This document shows, piece after piece, positions 1 to 13,500 of a stretch of 64,000 nt of DNA. The notes below the pieces were generated by a model. The model worked only from the letters and a program-made list of their open reading frames with translations, did not search any database and was not told the DNA's origin. The position numbers and the translations under genes were made by a program. Each line of letters begins with the position of its first letter. Positions within the stretch are counted from its first letter, which is position 1. This DNA is from Chromera velia (lineage: Eukaryota > Sar > Chromeraceae), in the NCBI GenBank assembly GCA_018398765.1, contig JAHBMJ010004785.1, positions 1 to 64,000 on the forward strand. The letters are read 5' to 3'.

Positions 1-33
<33 letters not shown>

Positions 34-43
34 TACACACATA

Positions 44-94
<51 letters not shown>

Positions 95-1206
95 CGAGAG
101 AAAATCGGGACATGGGTTATCAACTCAGAACTCCACTTCCAGGGGGACAGGAAGCACTTCTGCCGAATTCACCCTCACACACGGGCAGGCCGGAAGGCAG
201 GAAGACAGACAGAAGAAGAGCAAAACAGACAACGTATACAGAGGGACAGACCGGCAGACACTTAGAGAGAAAAACAGACATACATACATACAGATTGATA
301 GAAATACAAACCGACTGACTCTAGGAATGGCACGTGAAGCGCGTGCATCAGTTCGTCCGAGGCCATGGAGAACACGGCATCCCACAGCTGCACGATTCGA
401 GACCGTGGAGTCAGTAGACACAAAGAAGAGGCGAGAAGAAAGCAGAAGGGAAAAGAAGATCAAGAGCATTCCACAGGAGTATCATATCAGAACCACCAGC
501 ACACACACACACACACACACAGACACAAAATACAAAAGGAAAAAGAAGGAAGGAAAGCGAGATGCAGAGCAACGGTCGGACTGTTCTCAAAGTCAAAGAG
601 CCGTCTCATCACTCACTCGGGCTCACAGACAAGCGGAAAGAAACAAACCAGACTAGAGGAAAACCAGACAGACACATGCACACGCACACGAGCACACCCA
701 GAGAGAGAGGGAGAGAGAGAGTGCTGCTGCATTGACAAACACGCAGACAAAGGAAAATGAGAATGAAAATCGAATAGAGAAAGAGATCTTCTCTCGACTT
801 TCAAACGGAGTGGACGAAAGGAAGAAAGCGACCATCCCGCTGTACGCAAGAGTGCTTTCTGGGCCCAGATAAGTACCGACACTACACGGCGTTTTCAGTA
901 TCGGGGGCTGGAGGGCCAACTGTCGGCTTTGCCTGTCTTTTCTTTCTTCCTTCCTTCCTTCCTTCCTTCCTTGCTTCCTTCCTGAGGGAGACAGTGAAAG
1001 AGGGAGAGAGGGGGAGGGAGAGAGAGAGAGAGAGAAGGGGATTTTTCGATGAATCGAGTAGGCCACGCAACCAAAGAGTACACGGACCGACCCACCGGAG
1101 GCACAGAGGGAACAAACCGCCCTCCAGCGAAGGCCTCCACCACGAATGCGTTCACAGCATCCTGATTTGGAACCCATCCGCTTGGACCCTCTGTTCACAC
1201 GCACAT

Positions 1207-1287
<81 letters not shown>

Positions 1288-1849
1288 TAACATACACACA
1301 TGCACAAAGAGGGAGAGAGAAGGAGATCATCAATCTGCTTTCCTTTCAATCCCTTTCCATGCACATCCGTTTCATGACATTTCTTTCTTTACTCATCGGA
1401 CTCGCTGTGAGATCACACCACCCTCTCTTTCTTCCCCTCTACTTGTGTCTCCATTGCGACCGGGGCAAACGCTCCCCAACACGAGCTTTCTTGTCTGCGT
1501 TCCTCTGCCTCCTTCTTTCATCCAATCACCGCCATGCTGATGAAGGTGGGCCGACGAGAGGTTTTCTCGGTTCTTCTCATCAACCGACTGACTGACCATA
1601 TCGGACCGAGACAGAATTGAAGTTGAAAACAGGCGACCCCGACTGCTCCCCTCTGAGCGGGAAGAAGTCTGCGTCCCCCCTGCCCTCTCCCGGTTCCCCC
1701 TGGAGAACCACTGCCTGCCGGAGAAGCCCCCTGCCCTGTACCTCCCTCCCCCCATACAAGTAGGCCTCCAGGAAACTCCGCGCAGCTGCAGGCAGAGAAA
1801 CAAACGAACAGAGAAGAGAGCCTTTTGTTTATTCGAGCCCTTGCCTGCC
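1..1849. repeat. Microsatellite-rich flank without a resolved gene
   Basis: I see no supportable gene here. CA tracts lie at 1-90, about 500-522 and about 1201-1290 (the last mixed with CATA). A CTTC tract lies at about 945-975 and a GA tract at about 1006-1036. Open frames across the tracts translate to Thr-His, Val-Cys or Leu-Ser strings and are artefacts of the repeats. A minus-strand frame of about 110 residues ending near 1518 has ordinary composition but no splice context I can defend; it could be an exon or UTR of a gene to the left. Confidence 0.7.
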
Positions 1850-3442
1850 TCACTCTCTCTTATACTGTAGGTCCGGTCTAGGCAGATGAACTTGCCACAG
1901 CACTTGCCGTGCTTTCTCTTCCAGTCTCTTCCTCACCGCGGACAATAAAATAAGTATTGCAAAGAGAGCACAAACGTGCCAGCGAGGAAGAGCAATTTTC
2001 CAAGCCAGAGGAAGAAAAGGCTCCATTTGTTTCTTCCCACCCGGCCCGCCACCTTTCCTTCCTTCCTTCTGCCAGGATCCGCGCGGGGACGAAGAAGAAA
2101 TGAACGCAGGAAGAGAGGAAGGTGCGACGAAGGAAGGCTGCAGACGGAACTCACATGCTCCATATTTTCTCCGCTTATCACAGAAGACGACGAACACATC
2201 TTTGGTCATGTACGGCACCTGGGTAGGGAACATCATCACACACACACACACACACACATGTACAGCGGCGACAGCAACCGTGTGGGTAGAGACGGTCATT
2301 CATTCCACCATGAGACGACTGAGGGAATCTTGAGGGAAAATGAGGGATCTTGCAACAGAGCGAGCGTGTCCTCTCCTCTATTGGAGCATTGAGGGAGAGA
2401 GGACACGAAGAGAGATCTGGATGGATGACATGTTCCGAAGTGCAGCACGTGCACAGGACAGAGAAAATGGAAGGCGAATGCAGTGCGACCTTGCAAGCAT
2501 AAATGCGGCTATGCCGCAAAAATAAAATACCGCACAGCTTGGCGCAAAGGATTTCTCTGTTGAATCTCTAGCTCCCTTCTAGATATTTCAAGAAAGTCGA
2601 TTCCACTGATCCCTCTTTCATCCAGACAGCTTTCAGCACTGAGAGCAGACAGTTTTGAGCACCAAGATGCAAAAGATGGAAGGCAAGAGAATGCGCTTCC
2701 ACATCTGCACGTATCTGCCTGCTCTTAACGAATTCGTTGCACAGAGAGCGAGAGAGAGGCAGAAACCAAAGGAAGAAAATGGAAGGAAGAGAAACAGCCA
2801 ATCACATTAGAACAGCAGCCGACGGACAGTTTCGAGAAAGTGCGCGAGCACCGTGGTGAGTGCCAACACCTCTGCATTGGAAGGAGAGGCCAGAGGCACC
2901 CCGAGGTCCAGTCCCGCCACCAGTGCCAGTGACTCCCTCGAGTCCCCTCTCTCCGACTCAACCAGAGTGTAGAAAGCAGCAGGACCATCTCGGTGCCGCT
3001 GTCCGACCTCTCTGCCTTCTCCTACTCTCAGCAGAGGAAGGGAAGAGGCACTGAAAGAGTCATGCAGAAACGAGTGCAGACCGACCCACGGATTTCCCTC
3101 TACCCTCGTGAAGTTTGACCGCAACACCTCCACCCGTCTCTCCACCTCCACAGCCCACTCGACAGAGAAATGCGGTCGTGCTGCCCCCGCATTCAGACTG
3201 TGCTCTTCCTGTACACACCTCCTGTCGAACGCGCCGAACACAGTCAGCAGGTAAAAGCCGACCAAGGCCACAAGAATGCTGCACGCACAGGATACGGAGC
3301 GGACGTTTGCCGAGGAGACGGCAAGCGAATTTTCAATCATGATAAAAAAAGCAAACGACTCAAAACGGAAGGTAGACCCTGACCTCAGGGATCGTAAGCG
3401 TGGTCCAAGGAGGTTCGCCAGCTTTTCCCGTGGTGAAGGCAT
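1850..3442 (-). CDS. Candidate multi-exon membrane protein, function unknown
   Basis: The best evidence is a 211-codon minus-strand frame (3442 down to 2807). It has one clear hydrophobic segment (near residues 55-75, core LVALVGFYLLTVF) followed by a polar stretch with a possible N-glycosylation site (NFT). Downstream on the same strand, a short exon at about 2153-2211 (core VPYMTKDVFVVFC) is flanked by a pyrimidine-rich CAG acceptor and a GTGAGT donor. Another segment around 1850-2035 is hydrophobic in two frames and ends in a TGA at 1850. The joins between these pieces could not be put in phase by eye, so the model is incomplete. I do not recognise a family. It is divergent from the CEP164-like gene at 4215. 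Confidence 0.35.
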
Positions 3443-4214
3443 TTTCCGTTGCAGTAGATCAATCAGTCAAGTATCCTCTGAACGCGTTTGTGGGAAAATC
3501 TTGTCAGGGACTTCACAGATGGAAAAAAAGAGAAACGTTGCAACACGCCACGCAGCTGTAGACGGAGAAGTGAGACAGTCCATTTCGTCCTCTAGCTTGG
3601 TAATGCTCAAAGAGTGAGATGAACTGATTTCGAGACTGAGTGCAGGATCACGAGTCACGAGCTTCTTCTGACACCTGAGAGTCAGAATGAGTCAGACTGT
3701 CAGAGATCGAGGGAAAGAGGATGAAAATTAAATGTGCGCGCATGCACAAAATTTTTGTCAGGCAGCCGGGAAGTTCCGCACCGCGTTCGTGTCCATCGAG
3801 CGCCGTAGCTTGAATTTTCTGCTTTCGAACCACATGCAAACGCATGCATGCATGCATCGGAATTAGAACTTTCGAAGCCCCCTTTCTACATCTTGATCCC
3901 ACGCATAGATACATATCAATGAAAAAATGCAATCAGTACGCTTGTCGGACACTGCACACTTGCCTGCTCAACGCCTTCTTTGTACCATCCGGACAGCGTT
4001 GTGAAAGAAGGACAGAAGGATTTGAGTGAGAATCAAATTGTATAACACATGTGTTGTTGTTGCAAAAAAATGGTACTGGAGACAAACACTTACTGATCTG
4101 ACTGCCTAACCCTCTGTGGACATACATAAAGACAGACAGACATTCAAGCAAGCACTCAAGCGACGTGCGGGCATTCGGGTTGTGTCTGTCTGTAGAAATA
4201 AGAAGGCGTCCATA
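3443..4214. promoter_or_regulatory. Shared upstream region of a divergent gene pair
   Basis: About 770 bp separate the minus-strand candidate from the start codon at 4215. No gene is visible. The sequence is of mixed composition, with a short ATGC repeat near 3843-3858. No convincing TATA element was seen near 4215. It probably holds both promoters and the 5' UTRs. Confidence 0.4.
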
Positions 4215-6573
4215 ATGGCAGACACAGACGCAAGATTAGATCACCTGCGCCGGATGCGCACGGAGGCAAATTCAAAGATTGCCGAGAGACTAGAGCGCAA
4301 ACCTGCAGAGTCAGTCGCTTCCTTTCCTTTCCACGTCCCTTTGGATCTACCCTCATTGATGATGTGTCAACCCTCTAATCACACATTAGCGAGTCTGCAT
4401 CCCTCCCCTTGCATTTGCATGCAGCTCCCGCCCCACCTCTGCCGTAGAGGGTCCCCTCAAGCAGGGCCCCTCATCGAGCTCCCGTGCGTCCCCAGCAAGG
4501 GGGGCGGCAGGAGGACCTGTCAGTCAGCAGGTCATGATGGAACAGTGGAAGCACCAACAGGCCTGGATAGATGCGTACAACGAGACAGAGGTGGCTGTGC
4601 GCATTTTGGCAGAACTCCATGACGACCCTGAGAACCCCAATGTCCTCACGTCAGAGCAAAAATCTGCCCTACACCGACAATACATGGCAGGATTTCAGCA
4701 CTACATTCAGGAGGCCATGGAGGTATACAGACAACAGGAGTCTCTCGGGAAGACCGTGCAAGGCTTCAAGACCGAGTACGGCAGTCTGGCCTCGAGACCC
4801 TCACCTGCCGAGACCCAGTATGCAGTCAAAGTGACCCCGACGGACGGTGAAGAGCCAAAGCCAGAGACTGGGGAGACGCTGAATACTCTAGCTGACGCAC
4901 TCAGGAGACAGAGCAATGCGAGTCAGACAGGAGCTTCTGTTCGATTTCCCTCGCACCCCCCGCCCCAGTCGCACAGAGAGCAGGGCACAGGGGCCCAACC
5001 AGAAAGAGACGGCACACTCCACCCTTCCGGGGCCCGCACCGCCCGTGTGACGAATGAGCCAGGCCACAGTTACAGAGCCGAGGCTTTGCTTGCCCACACA
5101 ACAGAGGACGAACGTTTTAAGGATAGAGACCAATACCCCCCTCCCCCTTCCCCTCTTCAGCCTTCTATATTTCTCCAAACCACAGACACAATGTTCTCCC
5201 CCCTTCCGGACTCTCCAGCCCACCAAAACCGTCGCAACACAGCACCCGGCAGCGATGCCTACACAACACAGCTGGCATCGACAGCCGCAGCCATGTTCTC
5301 TCTTCTTCAGCAACAACAGCACCAACAGTTTCTCTTACAAAAACAATTGCAACAAACTCAACAACAAATGGTTGCGCTAACAAAAAGCCAACAGCAAACC
5401 GCACTTCTACTCAAACACCCCACCAACTCAGCACCCCCCCAGCCCCTGCCAATCACAGCCCTTAAATCCACCGCCCCCCCACCCCCGGGAGGAATCTCTC
5501 TGCCCCAGCCCTCCCCAGACATCCCCAGAACCACCCGCCCTGGAGGAACGGCCGGACAGGCCCCCTTGGACGCGCCGACCGGCATTTTGAATTTGACCTC
5601 TGCGACGGCCTCTGCCTCCAACAGCCCCCCAAAGCCCTCCCAAGGGAAGGTTGATTTGGCCAAGTCGGGGCTGGGAGGGGGGCTCAGGGGAGCCTTCAGC
5701 AAACGGCCCCGGAAAGTCCCCCAGCTCTCTCAGGTGATGGAATACGCAAAGGCAATCGGACTGGTCAGTTCGCTTCCTTTTGTTGCGCATGGATTATTTT
5801 GGTTTTCATCCGAAAAGTCACTCTGCACGTGTGACTCTGTGAGGTTGTGGAATGCAATTTTGTAGAGATGGATACAGGAAGACCCTCTTTACTTGGTTGC
5901 ACTTTGATTGTGTGTCTGTGTGCAGAATCCTGTCATAGACGAGGAGTTCGTGTGGATTGCAGAGGAACCGTTTCGCACTCCTCTTCCAGGTTGGTCGCAT
6001 GCATGCCGGCTCACGATTTTTACCCTTTACATCAGTCTGTTCTGGTCCGGTCAGAGTTGTAGGCCAGCCGACTGACTGAAAGATTTCCCCCCACTCCCGC
6101 TCTTTGCCTCCCTGCCTCATGTGACCGAATGTGTTCAGACTGTATGCATACATGTGGCGCAGCAGATCGGTCATTCGTGTTTGCAACAAAGGTCTCTCTC
6201 CTTCTGGTGTTCGCCGCCCGTCGACTCGAAGAGATATTTTTTTATCCGTTTGCGCTTCTTTTTTTTTTTTACAACGTAGAAAACGGTTCTTGCACCTCTC
6301 GGAAAATTTGATCGTTGGTCACTAAATTCCTCCCTGCAGAGCCGTGGCAAGAGCACGTGGATGAATTTGGGCGGATTTACTTTTTTGAACCCGAGACGAA
6401 GAAAAGCCACTGGGACCCTCCGGCCCACCAGGCAGCACTCTTCGGGGTCTTCGCATACCGGTGGGTCAGGGGAGGGGAGGGGAGGGGAGGGGAGGGGGTC
6501 AATCTATTAGTAAAAGCACGACTGTCTTCACACTTTCGGCTCGCTCTGTCTCTCTCTATGCGCGCGCGCGCGC

Positions 6574-6626
<53 letters not shown>

Positions 6627-9600
6627 TATGTATCAGTAGGTCAGTTATTGAGTGTGTGCGTGACCTGTCGCCTCACGTTTGGGGATCAAGACATCCTTCA
6701 CAAGCTTCCAGATTCATGGTAGTGCCAGCAGAGGCGCCCATATTTGATTCCTCCCTTTTGCCCCTGCTTCTGCTTCTCCTCATCTCATCTGATGCAGAAC
6801 TGCTCTGCGGGACGGCGGATTCTGGAGGGTCGATGACCAGTTGGCAGAGTTTGAGCAGAAGACCAGAGGGGAGATGCGGCAGTGGGTAGAGCTGTACGAC
6901 GCCAAAGGAGCCGTGTTCTATACAAACAGGGAGACCAGGCAGAGACTCGATAGGGACCCGAGAGTGGCGGTGCACAATGACATCTATTTGAGGTTGAAGA
7001 TCATACAAAGTCAGCATCCAGACAGATCTAAGGAAGTCTTGTGGTGGACTTCTGACGATTGCTGAGAAGAGAGGGAGGAGAATCCCCTTCCTTCCTTATG
7101 AAAACTGCAGGCCTTCTTCTCGGGAAGGCAAACGATGACGCACAGACACTGCCAACGAACGAATCATTGGTCCTGTTGTTTTTCCGACTGCCCAATCATC
7201 TACCCCCTCGCTTGTGTGTGTATGTATGTGTACGTAGACATGGTCGTATGATGTTCATTGCAGGGCTAAAGGAGCAGCTCCCGCTTCTCGCAAAGGCCCC
7301 CAGGCCAGTGCACATCCCGATGACAGAGAACCAACTTCAGGTCAGTCGCTGAAGGAATGAGGGGCCCCGTCTGTCAGATAGGAATTGAGAAGCCGAGTCG
7401 CGCAGTGCACCTCCAAGTACCGCTGTGCATTGATAACGCAGTTGCCCGCCTTGAGATTTTTTGTTGTCTTATTGTTTCTTTTTCTGTAGCAGTTTGACGG
7501 TCAGAAGGAAAACGACGAAACAAGGACATGTCATTCTTCACAGGATTAGATGATGATTGCTCCATGGAGGGCATTGCACGGCAACTTGATATCATGCCTT
7601 ATTTGATTCTTTGTATCTTCTGTGCAGCTCCAAAAGGAAGCAGCCTCAACAAAAAACAAGAGGCACCGGGCAGTGATCGTTCTGCAAAAGTTTGCGAGAA
7701 AAATCATTGCAAAGAGAAGGGTGAGTTTGAAACAAAGTCTGCCGTCTTCTGCACGGTAATTTTGACCACGGGAAAAATTCGTTCATTTGGAACAAAAACT
7801 CTGTCATGAACAAACACATGTAATGCGATAGTCTTCAGTACTAAACAGAGTTTCCGTTGGGTGGCGAGTCAATGAGTGAGTGAGTGAGTGAGTGAGTGAG
7901 TGAGTGAGAAAGCAATGACACCAATTTCAGATCGGGGGAAACTATGACAATCGGGCGTCGAGGGGCAGTGCTTCAAACAGAATCTTCTGATATACTTTTA
8001 ATGAATGCACATTGAACCTCTATAAATCCTTGTCAGTAAGTGAGCGACTTTGGGCTACTTTTTGTAGTCGTCTCACTGAGTGCTCTTGCTTGATCCCTCT
8101 GCCCCCCCTTTGCAGGTCCGCATGATGCGCATGAAGCAGGACGCCAGGCAGAGGGCACCCGACTATTTCAAGTCAGCCAAGCAGCGTGAGTGCAAAAAGA
8201 AGGAATCGAAGCGCTTAAGCCTGCAAGCGAGGCAGGGACTCATTCAAACCAAAAGGGTGTTTGCAACATGAACCCGGGGGTGACAGCTCTGCTTCACTTT
8301 CCACTTCAGAAGTCGCACTTGTAAATTGTTTTTTCTATTAAGGTTCTCACACATTGTATGTTCATGCATTTGCCTTGAAAGGTACGTAAGTAGACAAATA
8401 GAAATGTACGTTTGAGAGGGTGTGGGACTACAATTCTGCGCGCATTTCTGTTGCCCTGTTTCGTGTCATGCAGGGGTGCGATCAAGCTGACAATCAGAAA
8501 GGTAAAGGGCAGCAGCGACGAGACCGACCCCGTCCTGTCCTCTGAAAAGGATGTGTTCCTGGAGGAGACGCGCAGCTGGAAGAGAGAGCGCGCAGCCAGA
8601 AAGATCCAGGCACTGCTCAGGGGGGTGCATGCGAGGAGGCTGTACAGGGGGGCGGTGGTGCATGCAGTCTACAGGACCAAGTGTGCAACCAAACTGCAGG
8701 TCGGTCAGCGATCTTTTGGAAGTCGACATGCACCATCACCCTCACTCCAATTAATAAGATGCAAATTCTAGTCTCCTTGCTGAAGTCATTATCTTTCCAT
8801 TCTCTGTCGAGTGCTTTGTGAGATTGAGTAGTCAATTCCGATGTGTCCGGTTCTCAGACAATCCGCGTTTTCTTTCCGGTTCAACAGCCGCTTCTTCGCA
8901 TTTTCCCCTGCTCTCTTTGCACATGTGCCTTTTCTCGCTCGGCAAAACATCCATCCATTTGAAGAACCATAACCACACTCTGTCTCGTCTTTTCTTCTTC
9001 CACTCGTAGGCGATGGTCAGGGGCTACCTGACCAGACGGTACATCGCGAAGCACGCAACCGCCCTGAGGAGTGACCTCCAGGACAGAGCAGCCGTGAGAA
9101 TCCAGACTCTGTTCAGGAAGAAGACCTCTGAGGAGGAAGTCAAAAGGCGGAGACGGAGAGCACAGTGGGAAGCGCTCCTTCTCGTGCAAAGCGAAGCAAA
9201 AGCACATGTCGCCAGGGCATACATCCAGGTCCGTACGTCTGTGATGTGATCATCTGATTCAGCTTCTAGCTCGCACTTCTCTTTGGTTCGTTCACAATCG
9301 TTGTAGCTCTTCCCCTCGCATGATGACTCCTCTTCCATACGTGACACAGAGTTGATTCACCCATTTCTTTCTTTCTGTGTTTTCGTTCTTCCCTCCCTGC
9401 CTCTGTGCATGCGTGCAGTCCCTTGCAATGATGCGTTCCTCCACGGACTCCAGATTCAAGAAGGACCGCTCACAGCTTCTCCTCTACAACGTCCGGTCGG
9501 GCGACTACAAGCCCAGAGACCCCATCTCCATTCCTGATGTTATTCTCCTGGTAGAGAGAGCGGATATCGCAAAGGGTGGGTATGCGCTTTTTTTTTCTAG

Positions 9601-10522
9601 ACCGTAACATGCATGGTTTCGAGCAGCATTGCTCTACCTGGCTGTGGCTCAGTGACATCGCATCTCTGGCTCCTGAAACGCTTCCATTTGCAAAGGCAAC
9701 AGTGCAGTTTGAGATGACCAGACAAATTCTTCTGCTTCTCCTAGTCATGTTTTGCGAACTTCCTTTGTTATCCAAATTGCTGGTTGTACGCCTTGAATGT
9801 GCCCTTTGAGGCTTTGAAGTCCTCTTTCCTCTTCTTACATTCTGCAGGGACGGCCCTTCAAGTCTGTGCGGCAGAGCGCCAACGGCACGCCAAGCAACAG
9901 CTGGCAGAGCTCCGCGAGTCTGCATTGATGCTGCAGAAGAATTTCAGGAGGTGAGCCCGCATATAATGAAAACAATAATTAAGCGTCCGCATGTGCTGTT
10001 CTGAGGTTGTACAATGAGCCTCTAAGCTTTGGATCTGGCCATACGTAGATATGAAACCATTCCCGTTGGACGTGGTTGTCCTCTAGAGTGCCTTCTTGGA
10101 AGAGCCTCTGAGCCGTGTCCCATCTTTGAAGGCATTTCTTTGATTCTCATCACTGTCGCTCTACAATATCATCTAGCTCTATCTCTCTGCAGATACTCTG
10201 TGCAAAAGAGCATGCCGATAGTTCACCTGAAGCCTTTCTCGGAAGAGAACAAGGACATCCTTCTGTCGACTTGCCAAGGGAGGACGTATGTGGGAGGAAG
10301 GAGAGTCGACACAGACAAGGAAGTCCTCATGCAGGTGCGTGCGTCAATCTGATAAAACACGGCTCCTCACTCTCAGATGTTTTAGAAAAATGCAGCGGAG
10401 ACTTGATTTTTGAAAGAGGGAGGGTAGCTTTCTCAGCAAGGTTTATCCAATGCCTTTTCTTTCAACCTTCTGATGAACATCTTGTCTCATTCTTAGATCC
10501 GAAAGTCAAGTCTGTCTGCTCC

Positions 10523-10588
<66 letters not shown>

Positions 10589-13500
10589 AAATGCCTCGTC
10601 TTGACCGTATCTGATTTGTCTAGTCTGCATCGGTGCTGTCTGACTCCTCGTTCATCTGCCGCCGTCGACTTGCAGGTGAACCGCACAGCCGTGGAGAGGG
10701 TGCAGAGAGTGATACGGAGATTCCTCGCATGGAAGCGAGTCGCGGTGATGCAGAATGACGCAGGATGGACTGGGTACTCGATGTGAGTCTGACTCTCTGT
10801 CTCTCTGTCTCTCCATCTGTCTCTCCGTCTCTCTGTTTGTCTGACTGTTTGTCTGTCTGGGTTTGTTTCATCGTTGAAGAAGCTTGGATAAGCTTGCCTT
10901 GGGAGGAAGTTGGGGGTAGTCGCTGTTGTCCCGCATCATATCTTGGGGGTTTCTCGATGTCTTCGTCGTCATCTTTCAGCTGTAACATAGCGCTGTCGGT
11001 ACACCTGATTCTGATTTGCGCTGCGCTGCAGGTTCGAGCACCTGAGCGGCGCTGCCGGGATGCCCTCGGAATTGCGTGTCGCATGGGTCCGGAACGAGGC
11101 CGTCAGAAACGCAGCGTGAGTAAGTCAGTGAGCCAGGTCACGTTTGGCCTCCTTTGATTCAGATTTGTTGCACAAAAACAAGGAAACCGTCTGTGAAAAG
11201 ACGAAGCACGCATCTGCCCTGGATCATACTGTCAGAGCCTTCCAGCATCAATTCGTTCTGCCTCTTTCTTTTTTCTCCTCCTCTCCTTCTTCTGGCTCTT
11301 TCTCCTGTCCTTCTGTCTGAAGAAAAGATTGAATGAATGGGGAACTCGGACGATGCGTGCAGGTTCGAGGAGAGGTTCGGTCCGATGGGGGCGCTCTACG
11401 CTGTGATGGAGGACATGCAGGTGGGTGGGTCGGTGCTGTTTGAGGGTAGGGAGGCGGGGTAGAAGGGGGTGTTTGATGGATGATTTGTTTTTCGAGGTTG
11501 TGGTGAAGATCAACAGCGTTTGACGCTTTCCCATCCAATCTGATGAGCTTCTGTTCTCAAGAATGGCGTAATCCAGTACGCAGGAATTTTGCTTGGCGTG
11601 TCTGTATGCAGAAAGAGGTGGCCCTATGTGTCGGCAATTTGATGCGGGACCAGAAGAACAAGGAGGCAAGGATGGACAAAGCCGCCAAGGAGGAACTCAA
11701 GCGGATGCAACAGGAGCAAGAGAAAGAGCTTGCACGACAAAAAGACACAGAGAAAGACTTCGAAGAAAATCGGAAAAAAGCCGCAGCACTGGAGGAAGAG
11801 AGGGAGCGTGAGAGAAAAGCAAGAGACGCAGAACTTGCCGCGCTCATCCAAGCTGAGAAAGAGGAAACGAGGAAGTTGCAGGAAGAGCTGGAAGCAGAAA
11901 GGCAAAAAATGCGAGAGAAGGAGGAGAAGCGAGACAAGGAGCGAGAGAAAGAAATGGAAGAAGAGAGGGAAAGAGAGAGAGAACGCCTCCGAAGGAAAGA
12001 ACAGGAGCTAGAGGAGGAGAAGAGACGAACACAAGAACGAATAGAGGAAGAGAAGAAGTTTGCCAAAGAAAAAGAAGAAGCCTTGGAGAGAGAGCGGCAG
12101 AAGACGAGGGAGATGGAAAGAGAGAGACAGAGGTTGGCTGAGGAGGCCCGTGATCAGGAAAAGAGGGCAGAGAAAGCAAGAGAGACTTTGAGAGAGAAGG
12201 AAAGACTGGCTCATTGGGAGTCAGAAAGAGAAAAAGAAAAGGCAGAATCTGCAGTGGACGACTTTCCAAAGTATGCAGACCGTCTTGATGAAAGGCAGGA
12301 TCGTTTCCTGCTTCAAAAAGAGACCACAAAAGGCGACCAGACCTCAACATCCATATCTTCTCCCAAGAAAAAACCGTTTCTGTTCACATACAACCGAGAG
12401 GGGGTGGGAGCAGGGAGCAACGAGAGACTGCGCGTTCCCCCTGACTACAGAGAGAAGGGCCTGACGATGCCGGAGTCCAAAAAACACACCAAGAGGGAGG
12501 AGAAAAAAGAGCCAAAAGAAAAGAAACAAACCCCCCGTGCAGACACTGACAATGCGAATACATCCCAGTCCACTCATCACAGATCAGAGAGACGATCTTC
12601 AAATGCAGGAGGAAGCCGACCCCGACGCGCCTCCATTTCTCCTACAGGTGCCAGTCCATCAGGGAGGAGGCAGTCTCAGTCCATCAACATGGATGTGTTG
12701 AAGAGCATAGCAGAGGGAGCCAAGAGTAGGGAGTCCCAAGGTCGAAGGGACTCCGCCCGTTACAGTGACAAGGCAGACACACCCAGGTTGAACTCTGTGT
12801 TGTCGGGCGAAGAGAGGGGCGACTCCCATTCGAACCAGAAAATGGCTGTCCCGACGAGTTCCAGAAACAGACGAGCAAGTTTCGCAACGGCTTTCCTGAA
12901 CGATGCCGAGAATGCGTTACAAGAGGTTTGTTTTACATAGAGGAATATTCATTCATTCATTTGCATTATTGTTGTGGATAAGGACGTGAGAGAGCTTTTG
13001 CGGATCGATGGTTTTTCATTTGCTGAGATTTGCATTTACGTTTTCGTCTAATCAGTCCCTCAAAATGGTGTTGAGATAGCAGGGAAGGTATTTATGTGCC
13101 CTTGATGTGAATTCTCTTCCTTCCCTTTGTTCCGCTCGTGTTCATTTCCAGGGAAGCAAACAGAACTTGTGTCGTTTCTGTGAATTGACAGGAGTGATGT
13201 TATTTGTTTCTCCTTTTTTCAAGTTTTCCTCCCCTTGTGCCTGCAGGACTACGCGCAGTTCTCTAGCATATCGCCTCCAAAGGGCAGAAGAGGGTCCGTC
13301 AATCCTGATGAGGCCGGAGGAATGAGCACAGGGGGCGGGCGTCGTCCGTCGATGGCCCCATCGACCAGTGGCAGGAGAATGTCTGTGAACCCTGGGGGGG
13401 GGACGTCAACAGGCCGCAGAACGTCTGTGTCCATCAATGCGTCTCTGAAGGCGCTTGCCGAAGCCCCCGTGAACGCAGACTCTGGGGGTGGTTCTCCGAG

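Noticed and set aside
1850-2211. Choline-transporter-like (CTL) family assignment for the minus-strand candidate
   Set aside because: Two motifs looked similar (GKLL-type helix, VFCDK) but they are in the reverse order to the family, so no assignment was made.
8172-8185. CEP164-like exon 8 extending to a GTGAGT donor at 8186
   Set aside because: It puts exon 9 out of frame. The GTCAGC donor at 8172 restores the frame into the IQ region.
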